Positions 9,324-17,496 of a DNA stretch of 64,000 bases are shown one piece after another; position 1 is the first letter of the stretch; each line of letters opens with the position of its first letter. A model generated the notes under the pieces. The model made no database searches. It had not been told where the DNA came from and saw nothing but the letters and a program-made list of their open reading frames with translations. The stretch comes from SZAS-103 sp964640525 (GTDB taxonomy: Bacteria; Pseudomonadota; Gammaproteobacteria; Xanthomonadales; Xanthomonadaceae). The stretch lies in the NCBI GenBank assembly GCA_964640525.1, contig CAZXGS010000001.1, forward strand, positions 1-64,000. The letters run 5' to 3'. The translations under genes were made by a program, and so were the position numbers.

Positions 9324-10730
9324 ATGTCCACACTCCACACCATGGGCCAGCAGCAGGATCGCCGCAGCTGGGCCGAACCGTACAAGATCAAGGTGGTCGA
9401 GCCGTTGCGCACCACCACCCGCGCCGAGCGCGAACGCGCGATCGTCGAGGCCGGCTACAACACCTTCCTGTTGCGCTCGGCCGACGTCTACATCGACCTG
9501 CTGACGGATTCGGGCACCTCGGCGATGAGCGATCGCCAGTGGGCGGGGATGATGGTCGGCGATGAGGCCTACGCCGGCAGCGCCAACTATTACCGGCTGG
9601 AGGAGGTGATCCGTCGCTACTACGGCTACCGCTACATCGTCCCGACCCACCAGGGCCGTGGCGCCGAGAACCTGCTCAGCCAGGCCGCGATCAAGCCCGG
9701 CGACCACGTCCCCGGCAACATGTATTTCACCACCACGCGCTTCCACCAGGAGCACGCCGGCGCGACGTTTCACGACGTCATCATCGACGCGGCGCACGAC
9801 ACCGCCTCGTTGCATCCGTTCAAGGGCGACATCGATCTTGGCAAGCTGCAGGCACTGATCGACACGGTCGGCGCCGACAGGATCCCCTACGTGTGCATGG
9901 CCGCGACGGTGAACATGGCCGGCGGCCAGCCGATCTCGATGGCCAATGCGCGCGCGGTGCGCGAGCTGACCGCCCGCCACGGCATCCGCATCTACCTCGA
10001 CGCCACCCGCGCGGTGGAAAACGCGCTGTTCATCCAGGAGCGCGAGCAAGGCTACGCCGACAAGACCCTGGAGCAGATCCTGCTGGAGTTCTGCTCGTAT
10101 TCCGATGGCGCCACCATGTCCGGCAAGAAGGACCACCTGGTCAACATCGGTGGCTGGCTGGCGACCAACGACGAGCCGCTGTTCGAGGAAGCGCGCAACC
10201 TGGTGGTCGTGTACGAAGGGTTGCACACCTACGGCGGCATGGCCGGGCGCGACATGGAGGCGATGGCGATCGGGATCGAGGAGTCGGTCAACCTTGACTA
10301 CATGAAATCCCGCGTCGGCCAGATCCGCTATCTCGGGCAACTGCTCGACCAGTGGCAGATCCCGTTCGTCAAGCCGATCGGCGGCCACGCGATCTTCCTG
10401 GATGCGCGCGCGTTCTACCCGCACCTGGCCCAGGACACCTTCCCCGCGCAGACACTTGCCGCCGAGCTTTACCTGGATTCGGGCATCCGCTCGATGGAGC
10501 GCGGCATCGTCTCGGCCGGACGCAACCAGATCACCGGCGACCACCATCGCCCCAAGCTGGAGCTGACCCGGTTGACCATTCCGCGGCGCGTCTATACCCA
10601 GGCGCACATGGACGTGGTCGCCGAGTCGGTCAAGGCCTGCTTCGACCAGCGCCACACGGTCACCGGCCTGAACATGGTGTACGAGCCGAAGTACCTGCGC
10701 TTCTTCCAGGCACGCTTCGCGCGGCGCTGA
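9324..10730 (+). CDS. tpl: Tyrosine phenol-lyase
   Basis: A 468-residue PLP enzyme splitting L-tyrosine into phenol, pyruvate and ammonia. Recalled alignment to Citrobacter freundii TPL runs end to end with an offset of 12, and its functional residues all match: Y83 (Y71), F135-T136 (F123-T124), SGKKD with PLP lysine K269 (K257), R393 in MERG (R381) and F460 (F448). R393 is the key difference from tryptophanase, which has Val-Glu-Ile-Gly there. The start at 9324 has GGAG eight bases upstream; an in-frame ATG at 9267 lacks one. It is monocistronic, with no tyrosine permease or TyrR-like gene beside it. Confidence 0.95.
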   Translation: MSTLHTMGQQQDRRSWAEPYKIKVVEPLRTTTRAERERAIVEAGYNTFLLRSADVYIDLLTDSGTSAMSDRQWAGMMVGDEAYAGSANYYRLEEVIRRYYGYRYIVPTHQGRGAENLLSQAAIKPGDHVPGNMYFTTTRFHQEHAGATFHDVIIDAAHDTASLHPFKGDIDLGKLQALIDTVGADRIPYVCMAATVNMAGGQPISMANARAVRELTARHGIRIYLDATRAVENALFIQEREQGYADKTLEQILLEFCSYSDGATMSGKKDHLVNIGGWLATNDEPLFEEARNLVVVYEGLHTYGGMAGRDMEAMAIGIEESVNLDYMKSRVGQIRYLGQLLDQWQIPFVKPIGGHAIFLDARAFYPHLAQDTFPAQTLAAELYLDSGIRSMERGIVSAGRNQITGDHHRPKLELTRLTIPRRVYTQAHMDVVAESVKACFDQRHTVTGLNMVYEPKYLRFFQARFARR

Positions 10731-10850
10731 ACGCGCTGCCGCGCGGGTCGGTGAAGGCTGGCGTGTCGCCGTGCCCGGACCTGCCATGGCATCAGGCCAG
10801 CCGGCCTGCGTCCTGTATGATGCGCGGCTCGGTTTTACGGGATGATTTTC

Positions 10851-11636
10851 ATGGTGTCCTTCAGATCGCGTTGGTTGGGCGTCGCGCTGGCTCTTGCCGC
10901 GTGCGGTGGCGCGTGGGCGGCACGGCCGATCACGTTCACCCAGACGGCGCGACTGTCGCTGGATGCAAACGGCAAGGTGGTGTCGGCGGTGTTCGACGAG
11001 GGCAAGCCGGGTTTCGCCAAGCTCGATGCGAAGTTGGAACAGTTCGTGCACGGTTGGTCGTTCGCGCCCGGCACCGTCGATGGCAAACCATTGCCGACCG
11101 AAACCAACCTGAGCATCAATCTGCGCGCCACGCCAGCGGGCAACGGCGATTACGCGATCAGCATTCTCGGCGCCTCGACGGGCTTGGTCTTCCAGCGAAG
11201 TGCGCCGCCCGAGTATCCGTCCTCAGCGATGCAGCAAGGTTGCGAAGGCGTTGTGATCATGCTAGTGGACATCGACGGTACCGGCGCACCCATGGGTACC
11301 CGGATCGAAAGTAACGATGTCGATTGCATGAAGACGCGACTGGAAACGGCAGCGATTGACGCCGCAAGACAGTGGCGCTTCAGGACGGAGAGCGTCGGCG
11401 GCCATGCAATGGCAGGTCGGGCGCGCGTTCCTGTCACGTTCTGCCTCGGGCTGTCCCATGGGGCTTGCGCCCGTTACTACGTAAAGGAGGAGAAGGACAA
11501 CCAGCGCGGCGCGGATGGCCAGCCGGCAGCCGACACCCAGCCAGCCCAAGGCATGCAGATCACCAGCCTCGGCAGCAAGGTGAAGTTGCTGACCCAGGTC
11601 GCCGGAACGTCGTTGCAGGATGCTGCCGTGCCGTAG
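10851..11636 (+). CDS. Exported protein with TonB C-terminal-like domain
   Basis: About 261 residues. A hydrophobic signal is followed by either a signal peptidase I site (AWA) or a lipobox-like LAAC, so it may be a lipoprotein. Residues 110-200 resemble the TonB C-terminal fold: PPEYPSSAMQQGCEG, a V-x-V-D-I-D-x-x-G strand and AAIDAARQWRF. There is no proline-rich spacer or N-terminal anchor of a true TonB. I infer a periplasmic energy-transducer-like protein of unknown partner. The ATG at 10851 is preferred to 10842 because GGGAT lies at better spacing. Confidence 0.6.
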   Translation: MVSFRSRWLGVALALAACGGAWAARPITFTQTARLSLDANGKVVSAVFDEGKPGFAKLDAKLEQFVHGWSFAPGTVDGKPLPTETNLSINLRATPAGNGDYAISILGASTGLVFQRSAPPEYPSSAMQQGCEGVVIMLVDIDGTGAPMGTRIESNDVDCMKTRLETAAIDAARQWRFRTESVGGHAMAGRARVPVTFCLGLSHGACARYYVKEEKDNQRGADGQPAADTQPAQGMQITSLGSKVKLLTQVAGTSLQDAAVP

Positions 11637-11963
11637 ATTCACGCAGATGTTTGTACCCCGGCGTCGATGATGTTGCGTCGCAGCAATTTCATGTACAATG
11701 AGACGGTTCGCATGCCGTGGTTTGTTTTCCCATCGGCCAAACGACACCGCTGATTCGCAACGACGATGCCATTCGGGCACCGCACCGCGAACGTGGCGTC
11801 CGGCCGTCGCCATCAGCTCGACATGCCAACGCCGGAGACCGCACGTTGCGGCTCCGCCCATGCGTTACTCGTCGCGCGGTTCAAAGGGAACGCTTCGAGC
11901 AGGAAAGCCACACGCTGCCTTCGCAGGTAGCCGGCTTGATCCTGACCTTTTCGGAGTATTCCA
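11637..11963 (+). promoter_or_regulatory. 327-base spacer: likely promoter and long leader of the helicase gene
   Basis: The spacer holds no convincing ORF. A -10-like TACAAT lies at 11694-11699 with a TTGCGT at 11673-11678 (spacing 15, short of ideal). If used, it gives an untranslated leader of about 255 bases before the helicase ATG. Long structured leaders are known for cold-shock and RNA-helicase genes, so post-transcriptional control is plausible; I have not folded it. The start is preceded by CGGAG. Confidence 0.4.
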
Positions 11964-13301
11964 ATGTCATTCGAATCCCTCGGCCTGACGGCCCCGCTGC
12001 TGCGCGCGCTCGCCGACCTCGGTTACACCACGCCTACCGCGATCCAGTCCGAAGCCATCCCGGTCGTGCTCGCTGGTCGCGACCTGATCGCCACCGCGCA
12101 GACCGGCACCGGCAAGACCGCTGCCTTCGCGCTGCCGATCCTGCAACGTCAGTTCGGCGCCGCCGAGCCGGCGCGCGGGCCGCGCAAGGTGCGCGTGTTG
12201 GTCATCACGCCGACGCGTGAACTGGCCGCACAGGTCCACGAATCCTTCCGTGACTATGGACGTCACCTGCGCGTGGCTTCCACGACGATCTATGGCGGGG
12301 TCGGCATGGGCCCGCAACTGGACGCGCTGCGCCGCGGCGTGGACGTGCTGATCGCCACCCCGGGGCGGCTGATCGACCACATCCAGCGCCGCAGCGTGGA
12401 CCTGTCGAAGCTGGAGGTGCTGGTGCTCGACGAGGGCGACCGGATGCTCGACATGGGCTTCCTGCCGGCGATCCGCACCATCCTCGCGGTGCTGCCGAAG
12501 CAGCGCCAGACCCTGCTGTTCTCGGCCACCTTCGACGATCCGGTACGCGCGCTGGCCGCGCAGTTCCTGCACGACCCGGCCGAGGTCCAGTGCGCGCCGC
12601 GCAACTCGGTTGCCAGCACGGTGACCCACCGCGCCCACCCGGTGGACGCCGAGCGCAAGCGCGATCTGCTGCTGCACCTGCTGGCCGCCGACAGCCGCCG
12701 GCAGACGCTGGTGTTCGCGCGTACCAAGCACGGTTCGGATCGGCTGGCCAAGCAACTCGAAGCCGCCGGCCATCGCGCCGCCGCGATCCACGGCAACAAG
12801 AGCCAGAACGCGCGCCTGCGTGCGCTGGGCGACTTCAAGGCCGGCCGCATCACCTTGCTGGTGGCCACCGACATCGCCGCCCGCGGGCTGGACATCGACG
12901 CCCTGCCGTGCGTGATCAACTTTGACCTGCCGATGGTGGCCGAGGATTACGTGCACCGCATCGGCCGTACCGGCCGCGCCGGAAGCGAGGGTCTGGCGCT
13001 GTCGCTGGTGTCGCCGGAAGAGGGCGGCCTGCTGCGCCAGATCCAGCGCCTGCTCAAGCAGGACGTGGAGATGGTGACGGTGGATGGTTTCGCGCCCACG
13101 CGGCCGATCCGGATGGGCCACGACGCGCCGATTCCGCGCAGCGGTCGTCCGGCCGGCGGCCAGCAACCTCCGCGGCGCCACGCGCGGCGTCCGCACGCGG
13201 CCGGTCCGCGGCCGGCGCATGCGGCTGGCAAACCTGGCGTTTCCGAGCGGGGTCGCGAGCAGGGTGCCGGCAAGGGCCGGCTGCCTGGCGGCAGGGCGTG
13301 A
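11964..13301 (+). CDS. rhlE: DEAD-box ATP-dependent RNA helicase (RhlE type)
   Basis: A 445-residue helicase. Motifs in order: Q motif (F3...TPTAIQ), AQTGTGKT at 45-52, PTRELA at 83-88, GG, TPGR at 132-135, motif II at 156-159, SAT at 187-189, then the second RecA domain with ARGLDI and HRIGRTGR, and a basic, glycine- and proline-rich tail. Motif II reads DEGD (VLVLDEGDRMLDMGF) rather than DEAD; the acidic residues that bind Mg-ATP are kept. Family members unwind short RNA duplexes in ribosome assembly or RNA decay. The gene stands alone behind an unusually long leader. Confidence 0.92.
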   Translation: MSFESLGLTAPLLRALADLGYTTPTAIQSEAIPVVLAGRDLIATAQTGTGKTAAFALPILQRQFGAAEPARGPRKVRVLVITPTRELAAQVHESFRDYGRHLRVASTTIYGGVGMGPQLDALRRGVDVLIATPGRLIDHIQRRSVDLSKLEVLVLDEGDRMLDMGFLPAIRTILAVLPKQRQTLLFSATFDDPVRALAAQFLHDPAEVQCAPRNSVASTVTHRAHPVDAERKRDLLLHLLAADSRRQTLVFARTKHGSDRLAKQLEAAGHRAAAIHGNKSQNARLRALGDFKAGRITLLVATDIAARGLDIDALPCVINFDLPMVAEDYVHRIGRTGRAGSEGLALSLVSPEEGGLLRQIQRLLKQDVEMVTVDGFAPTRPIRMGHDAPIPRSGRPAGGQQPPRRHARRPHAAGPRPAHAAGKPGVSERGREQGAGKGRLPGGRA

Positions 13302-13315
13302 TCGCCTGATTCCAG

Positions 13316-13338
13316 GTCGATAGCCTGTATCTATCGAC
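13316..13338. promoter_or_regulatory. Perfect 8-base inverted repeat, operator-like
   Basis: GTCGATAG, seven-base spacer CCTGTAT, then CTATCGAC. It lies between the helicase stop and the nitrobindin-like gene and overlaps a run of three ATCGA words spaced nine bases apart (13333, 13342, 13351). It is AT-richer than its surroundings and has no T-run, so it looks more like a regulator site than a terminator. The regulator is unknown. Confidence 0.4.
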
Positions 13339-13420
13339 TTGATCGAATCAATCGAATGGCGACTGGTTTCCGTGCCGTGCTAGGTTGGCAGTCCAACCCA
13401 CGGCAAGAAGGAGAGCAGGC

Positions 13421-14023
13421 ATGGCCACGATCCAGGGTCCGCAGAAACTCGGTCCGTTGACGCCGCTGGTCGGCGAATGGGAAGGCAACGTCGGCGTCGA
13501 TCTGTCCTACCACAACAAGGACGACGAGACCTCCGAGACCGGCTATTTCGAACACGCCTGGTTCAAGCCGATCCCGACCACCGAGAACGGCAAGCAGGTG
13601 ATCGAGGGGCTGAACTACAAGATGACCGCGTGGCGGCATGGCGAGGAAGCCATGGATCCGTTCCACGACGAGGTCGGCTACCTGATCTGGGACAAGGCGC
13701 GCGGGCAGGTGATGCGGGTGGTGGTGTTCGGCCGCGGCATCGCCATCCTGGCCGGCTCCGACGCCGGTCCGCGCGACAAGGTGATGCACTTCAACGCCCG
13801 CCCGGGCGCCGCGGAGTACGGCATCCTGCAGAACCGCTACCTGCTCGAACGCGCGCAGCTGATGAGCTTCGACAGCACCTTCACCGTGCACGACGACGGC
13901 AGCTTCAGCTACACCTCCGACCTGGTGCTCAAGCTGGCCGCGATCGGCAAGGAGATGCACCACACCGACCGCAACACCCTGCACCGGGTGAAGCGCTACC
14001 ACCCGAGCGTTGAGAACGGCTGA
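13421..14023 (+). CDS. Nitrobindin-like haem-binding beta-barrel protein
   Basis: A 200-residue protein. The N-terminal LGPLTPLVGEWEGNVGVD matches the G-x-W-x-G-x-G opening of nitrobindin/THAP4-type lipocalin-like barrels, and a histidine-rich C-terminal strand (HHTDRNTLHRVKRYH) could supply the axial ligand. Such proteins bind ferric haem and react with NO or peroxynitrite. The loop inserts are longer than in short nitrobindins, so the function is inferred. AAGGAGAG lies before the ATG at 13421, and a GGTTGG/CCAACC hairpin (13383-13398) sits just upstream in the leader. Confidence 0.65.
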   Translation: MATIQGPQKLGPLTPLVGEWEGNVGVDLSYHNKDDETSETGYFEHAWFKPIPTTENGKQVIEGLNYKMTAWRHGEEAMDPFHDEVGYLIWDKARGQVMRVVVFGRGIAILAGSDAGPRDKVMHFNARPGAAEYGILQNRYLLERAQLMSFDSTFTVHDDGSFSYTSDLVLKLAAIGKEMHHTDRNTLHRVKRYHPSVENG

Positions 14024-14083
14024 GCAGCGTGGCGAAGGCTGCCGGCGCGATTGTGGCCGAGCAATGAAGGCCGGTTCCGAAGA

Positions 14084-14102
14084 CCGCTCCCGACGGGAGC
14101 GG
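14084..14102. terminator. Hairpin between convergent genes
   Basis: CCGCTCCC-GAC-GGGAGCGG forms a perfect eight-base stem with a three-base loop, midway between the ends of the nitrobindin-like gene (14023) and baeR (14122). A position between convergent genes suits a bidirectional terminator, although no U-tract is present on either strand. Confidence 0.5.
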
Positions 14103-14121
14103 GGCTTCGGGTGCGGTCGTC

Positions 14122-14823
14122 TCAGGTCGCCTCCAGCCCGGGCGGGCCACCGTTGGCCCACTCCAGCTTGTACCCGAGCCCGTAGATCGACACCACCGGG
14201 TCGAGGCCGTCGCAGGTCTCGGCGATCTTGCGACGCAGGTTCTTGACGTGGCTGTCCACGGTGCGATCGCTGACCACGCGGTGATCCAGGTACAGCGCGT
14301 CGATGAGTTGGCTGCGCGAGAGGACGCGACCCGGGCGCGCGGCCAGCGCGCGCAACAGGCGCAGTTCCACCGGCGTCAGTGGCAGTGGCTTGCCGTGCAG
14401 CCGTGCCTGCTGGCATTCCTCATCCACCACCAGCGGGGCTTGCGCGCCCTGGCGCTGCGCCTGCACGCGCCGCAGCACCGCCTTGACCCGCGCCACCACC
14501 TCGCGCGGGCTGTACGGCTTGCAGATGTAGTCGTCGGCGCCCAGCTCCAGCCCCAGCAGGCGATCGATCTCCTCCACCCGCGCGGTGGTTATCAGGATCG
14601 GCACGCTGGAGAAGCCGCGAATCTCCCGGCACAGGCTCAAGCCATCCACGCCGGGCAGCATCAGGTCGAGCACGATCGCGTCCGGCGCGTGTTCGCGCAC
14701 CCACGCCGCCACGCCGGTACCGGTGGCGAACATGGTGCTGCGATAGTCTGCGGCCTGCAGGTAGTCGTGCAGCAGGCTGGCCAGCTTGGCCTCGTCCTCG
14801 ACGATCAGCACGTGGCCATTCAT
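14122..14823 (-). CDS. baeR: OmpR-family response regulator, BaeR-like
   Basis: A 233-residue regulator: receiver domain (about 1-115) with VEDE, phospho-acceptor D52 in VLDLMLPG, and the K in ICKPYSPREV; then a winged-helix DNA-binding domain (about 135-225) with TPVELRLLRAL and RTVDSHVKNLRRK. The segment EEIDRLLGLELGADDYICKPYSPREVVARVKA closely follows E. coli BaeR, which answers envelope stress. The start overlaps the sensor kinase stop by four bases (ATGA), so the two are co-translated. Promoters in the divergent 16665-16865 spacer are likely targets. Confidence 0.9.
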   Translation of the reverse strand: MNGHVLIVEDEAKLASLLHDYLQAADYRSTMFATGTGVAAWVREHAPDAIVLDLMLPGVDGLSLCREIRGFSSVPILITTARVEEIDRLLGLELGADDYICKPYSPREVVARVKAVLRRVQAQRQGAQAPLVVDEECQQARLHGKPLPLTPVELRLLRALAARPGRVLSRSQLIDALYLDHRVVSDRTVDSHVKNLRRKIAETCDGLDPVVSIYGLGYKLEWANGGPPGLEAT

Positions 14824-16664
14824 GGCTCGTCCTCCGGAACCGGCAAGCGCAGGTTGATCGCCAGGCCACCCAGGGGCGAGGCGCTGGCGACGATCTGACC
14901 GCCGTGCGCAAGCACGATGTTGCGGCAGATCGCCAGCCCAAGACCGGCGCCGCCGTATTCACGGCTGCGCGAGGATTCGACCCGGAACAGGCGGTCGAAC
15001 AGGTGCGCGTGCGCGTCGACAGGCACGCCGGGCGCGGAATCCTCGACATCGACCAGGACATCGTGTTCGACCCGTCGCGCGCCGATCCGCACGCGCCCAG
15101 GTGCGCTGGTGTAACGCTGGCTGTTGCGCAGCAGGTTGCCGAACATTTGCGCCAGCCGCTGCCTGTCGCCCTGGACGGGCAAGGCCTGCGCGGTGGCGAT
15201 GTCCAGCGTCAGGTCCAGTCCGGCGTCGGCCAGTGCGCCGGTGTGTGCGGCAACCACTTCCTGCAGCACCTCGCGCAGATCCAGCGTTTGCATGCGATAG
15301 GCCAATGCACCGGCGTCCGAGAGCGAGAGTTGGTACAGGTCCTCGACCAGCCCGGCCAGGCGCTCGCACTCGCCGTGCAGCGAGGCCAGAGTGTCCGGAC
15401 CGACCTGGCGCACGCCGTCCTGCAACGCCTGGATCTCGCCGCGCAGGATGCCCACCGGCGTGCGCAACTCGTGGGCGATGTCCGCGCCCCAGCGCCGTCG
15501 CGCGTCCTGGTTGCGTTCCAGCGCGGCCGCCAGGCGATTGAAGTCGGCCGCGAGCGCGCCCAGTTCGTCGCCGCGGGTTTCGGCGATGCGCGTCGCGAAG
15601 CGCCCGGCGACCAGTGCGCGGGTGCCGTCGGCGAGCGCGTGGATCGGCGCCAGCAACCAGCGCGCCAGCAGCCACGAGGCGAGCAGCGCGCCCAGCAGCA
15701 CCGCGCCGGCCATCAACAGGGCGCGGCGCAACTGGGTCTGGGCAAACGACAGGTCCAGGTCGCCGCGCAGCGCCGGCAGCGGCGCCAGCAGCAGGCGTCC
15801 GACCACTTCCCCATGGCTGCGCACCGTGAACGCGGGTGCGTCGGCGGGAACCTGGGGGTTGCCGACCACGTAGCGATCGGCAGCATCGACCAGCAGCAGG
15901 CGCCCGCCGAGGTCGAGCGGTCCGGCAGGCCGCGGCGGTGGCAGCACCGGTGCCGGAGGCGGCATCGGTGGCAAGGGTGCGCGCGCGGATGGACCCCGCA
16001 TCGGTGGTGCGTCGGGGGATGCGGTGGACACGCCGTCGGCAGGCGCTGCCAGCGGTGCGAGGGCCGGTGGTGACGCCAAGGGCGCCTGCGTGGCCGGAGA
16101 CGCGAGCCCGGCTTCGGACGTGCCCGGCGGGGGTGGGAGTGGAGGCGTGTCCGGTCGTGGGCTGGGTGGCGCGAGCCCCGGGCGCGGTGGCGGAAACGGC
16201 GGCGCGAATGGCGGTGGACGATGCGGGCCGTCCGCGGCCGGTGGCCACGGACGCAGGCCGGGGGGCCGCCGGTCCTGAATCGAATCCGGGGGCAGGCGCC
16301 CGGGCGGTGGACGATCCGGCGCGGAACGCCCGGCAGGCGCACGATCGCCCATCGGCGACCAAAGGTTGCCGCCACCACCGCTGGCACGTCCCGGCGGTGG
16401 CGGTGGAGGTGGCGGCAGGCCGAGGATGCGCATGAACTCGCGCTGGCGTCCGCGCAGGAAATCCCAGTTGCCGGCGCTGTCGTAACGCTCGCCAAGGCGC
16501 ACGGCGGCGTCGGCGGCGCGCTCCATGCTCAGGCGGTTGAGGTAGGCCAGGAAGCCGCTGCGCAGCACTTGCTGCTGCAACGCCGCGAAGGTCGCCAGCG
16601 CGAGGATGCTCAAGCCGGCGAGGGCGATGAACAGGCGATGCCAGAGGCGAAGGCGCAGGCGCAT
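14820..16664 (-). CDS. baeS: BaeS-like sensor histidine kinase with giant proline-rich sensor insert
   Basis: A 614-residue membrane kinase, about 150 longer than E. coli BaeS. Helix 1 (11-30) and helix 2 (about 315-335) flank the periplasmic part; HAMP follows to about 388, then DIAHELRTP with H398, an N-box around 509-519, and GGAGLGLAI. The excess length is a low-complexity insert at about 84-247, roughly half proline and including eight prolines in a row (84-91), followed by an ordinary strand-rich domain (250-300). Frame use is consistent, with intact domains on both sides, so it is not a frameshift. The divergent Spy-like protein shares this proline bias. Confidence 0.9.
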   Translation of the reverse strand: MRLRLRLWHRLFIALAGLSILALATFAALQQQVLRSGFLAYLNRLSMERAADAAVRLGERYDSAGNWDFLRGRQREFMRILGLPPPPPPPPGRASGGGGNLWSPMGDRAPAGRSAPDRPPPGRLPPDSIQDRRPPGLRPWPPAADGPHRPPPFAPPFPPPRPGLAPPSPRPDTPPLPPPPGTSEAGLASPATQAPLASPPALAPLAAPADGVSTASPDAPPMRGPSARAPLPPMPPPAPVLPPPRPAGPLDLGGRLLLVDAADRYVVGNPQVPADAPAFTVRSHGEVVGRLLLAPLPALRGDLDLSFAQTQLRRALLMAGAVLLGALLASWLLARWLLAPIHALADGTRALVAGRFATRIAETRGDELGALAADFNRLAAALERNQDARRRWGADIAHELRTPVGILRGEIQALQDGVRQVGPDTLASLHGECERLAGLVEDLYQLSLSDAGALAYRMQTLDLREVLQEVVAAHTGALADAGLDLTLDIATAQALPVQGDRQRLAQMFGNLLRNSQRYTSAPGRVRIGARRVEHDVLVDVEDSAPGVPVDAHAHLFDRLFRVESSRSREYGGAGLGLAICRNIVLAHGGQIVASASPLGGLAINLRLPVPEDEP

Positions 16665-16865
16665 GGCGTGGGCTTCGGCGCGGGGTGCGCCAGGGTGTCG
16701 CCTACATTACCTGCAGCCCGGCGCGGCGCGCGCCGCGGCAGGGTCGATTCCACGCTTTCTCCATGATTTTTCCGCGATCTCTCCACGCTGCCTCCATCGT
16801 GGCTGCGCAGTCCGCTCGCAAGCTCGTTGCATGCCGGATGTCCCGGCACGAGAAGGAGAATGGCG
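16665..16865. promoter_or_regulatory. Divergent promoter region between baeSR and the Spy-like gene
   Basis: A 201-base spacer separates the divergent starts of the sensor kinase and the Spy-like gene. AAGGAG at 16849-16854 serves the latter. I see no clear BaeR box by eye. By analogy with E. coli, where BaeR activates spy, this spacer is the natural place for control of both transcripts. Confidence 0.4.
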
Positions 16866-17489
16866 ATGTTGCGTCCACTGCTGATCCCTTGCCTGTTGCT
16901 GCTTGCCATGCCGCTCGCGCTGGCGCAGGATCGCGCGCCACCACCGCTCGCGCCCATGGCGCCGTCGATGGGGCATCCGATGGGGCCGCCGCCAGGTCCG
17001 CCGATCGATGCGATCGCAAAGGCCATCGGCTTGAAGGCAGAGCAGCGTGCGGCGGTCGAAACGATCATGCAGCACCATCGCGATGCGATGCGCACGATGC
17101 ACGAGGCCATGCGCAAGCAGCGCGAGGCCCAGGATCGCCAGACCCATGCCAGCCTGGCCAAGGTGCTCTCGTCCGACCAGCTCGCACGCCTGGATGAATG
17201 GATGGCCAGCCATCGACCGCCCCCGCCGGGTGGCTTCGGCGGCCCGCAGGGCGGTTTCGGCATGCGCGGTGGCCCAGCCGGGCCTGGCGGGGCAAGGCCC
17301 GGAATGCAAGGCCGTCACTGGGGAAACATGGCCGGCCCCCAGGGTCAGGCTCGAAGGCCGCCACCTCCGCCGGACGCCCCGCAGCCGCCGGATGCCAACG
17401 GCGAGGATTTTCCGCCACCGCCACCGGCCGATGCGCCACCGCCGCCACCGCCGCCTGCGACCGCGCTCGACAGTTCTCCTTCGAGGTGA
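16866..17489 (+). CDS. Periplasmic Spy/CpxP-like protein with proline-rich tail
   Basis: A 207-residue exported protein: signal peptide 1-20 ending ALA, a short proline-rich linker, and a helical core (about 47-114). The core has the paired motifs GLKAEQRAAVETIMQ and VLSSDQLARLDEW, reminiscent of the LTxxQ repeats of Spy and CpxP. A tail of about 90 residues rich in Gly, Pro and Met ends with two blocks of five and seven prolines. Spy is an ATP-independent periplasmic chaperone induced by BaeSR, and this gene is divergent from BaeSR-like genes. The tail is not part of known Spy. The ATG at 16866 is chosen for its AAGGAG. Confidence 0.65.
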   Translation: MLRPLLIPCLLLLAMPLALAQDRAPPPLAPMAPSMGHPMGPPPGPPIDAIAKAIGLKAEQRAAVETIMQHHRDAMRTMHEAMRKQREAQDRQTHASLAKVLSSDQLARLDEWMASHRPPPPGGFGGPQGGFGMRGGPAGPGGARPGMQGRHWGNMAGPQGQARRPPPPPDAPQPPDANGEDFPPPPPADAPPPPPPPATALDSSPSR

Positions 17490-17496
17490 CCACGCC

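Noticed and set aside
9324..10730. Tryptophanase as the identity of the PLP lyase
   Set aside because: The MERG arginine (R393) and the whole alignment follow tyrosine phenol-lyase; tryptophanase has Val-Glu-Ile-Gly at that site.
10816..10821. TATGAT as promoter of the TonB-like gene
   Set aside because: The -10 match is fair, but no -35 is visible and the extended -10 TG is one base out of place, so I did not list it as a feature.
16024..16435. Glycine-rich plus-strand frames across the proline-rich part of baeS
   Set aside because: Gly/Ala/Arg-rich text is what the antisense of polyproline codons gives; the baeS frame is continuous from N- to C-terminal domains.
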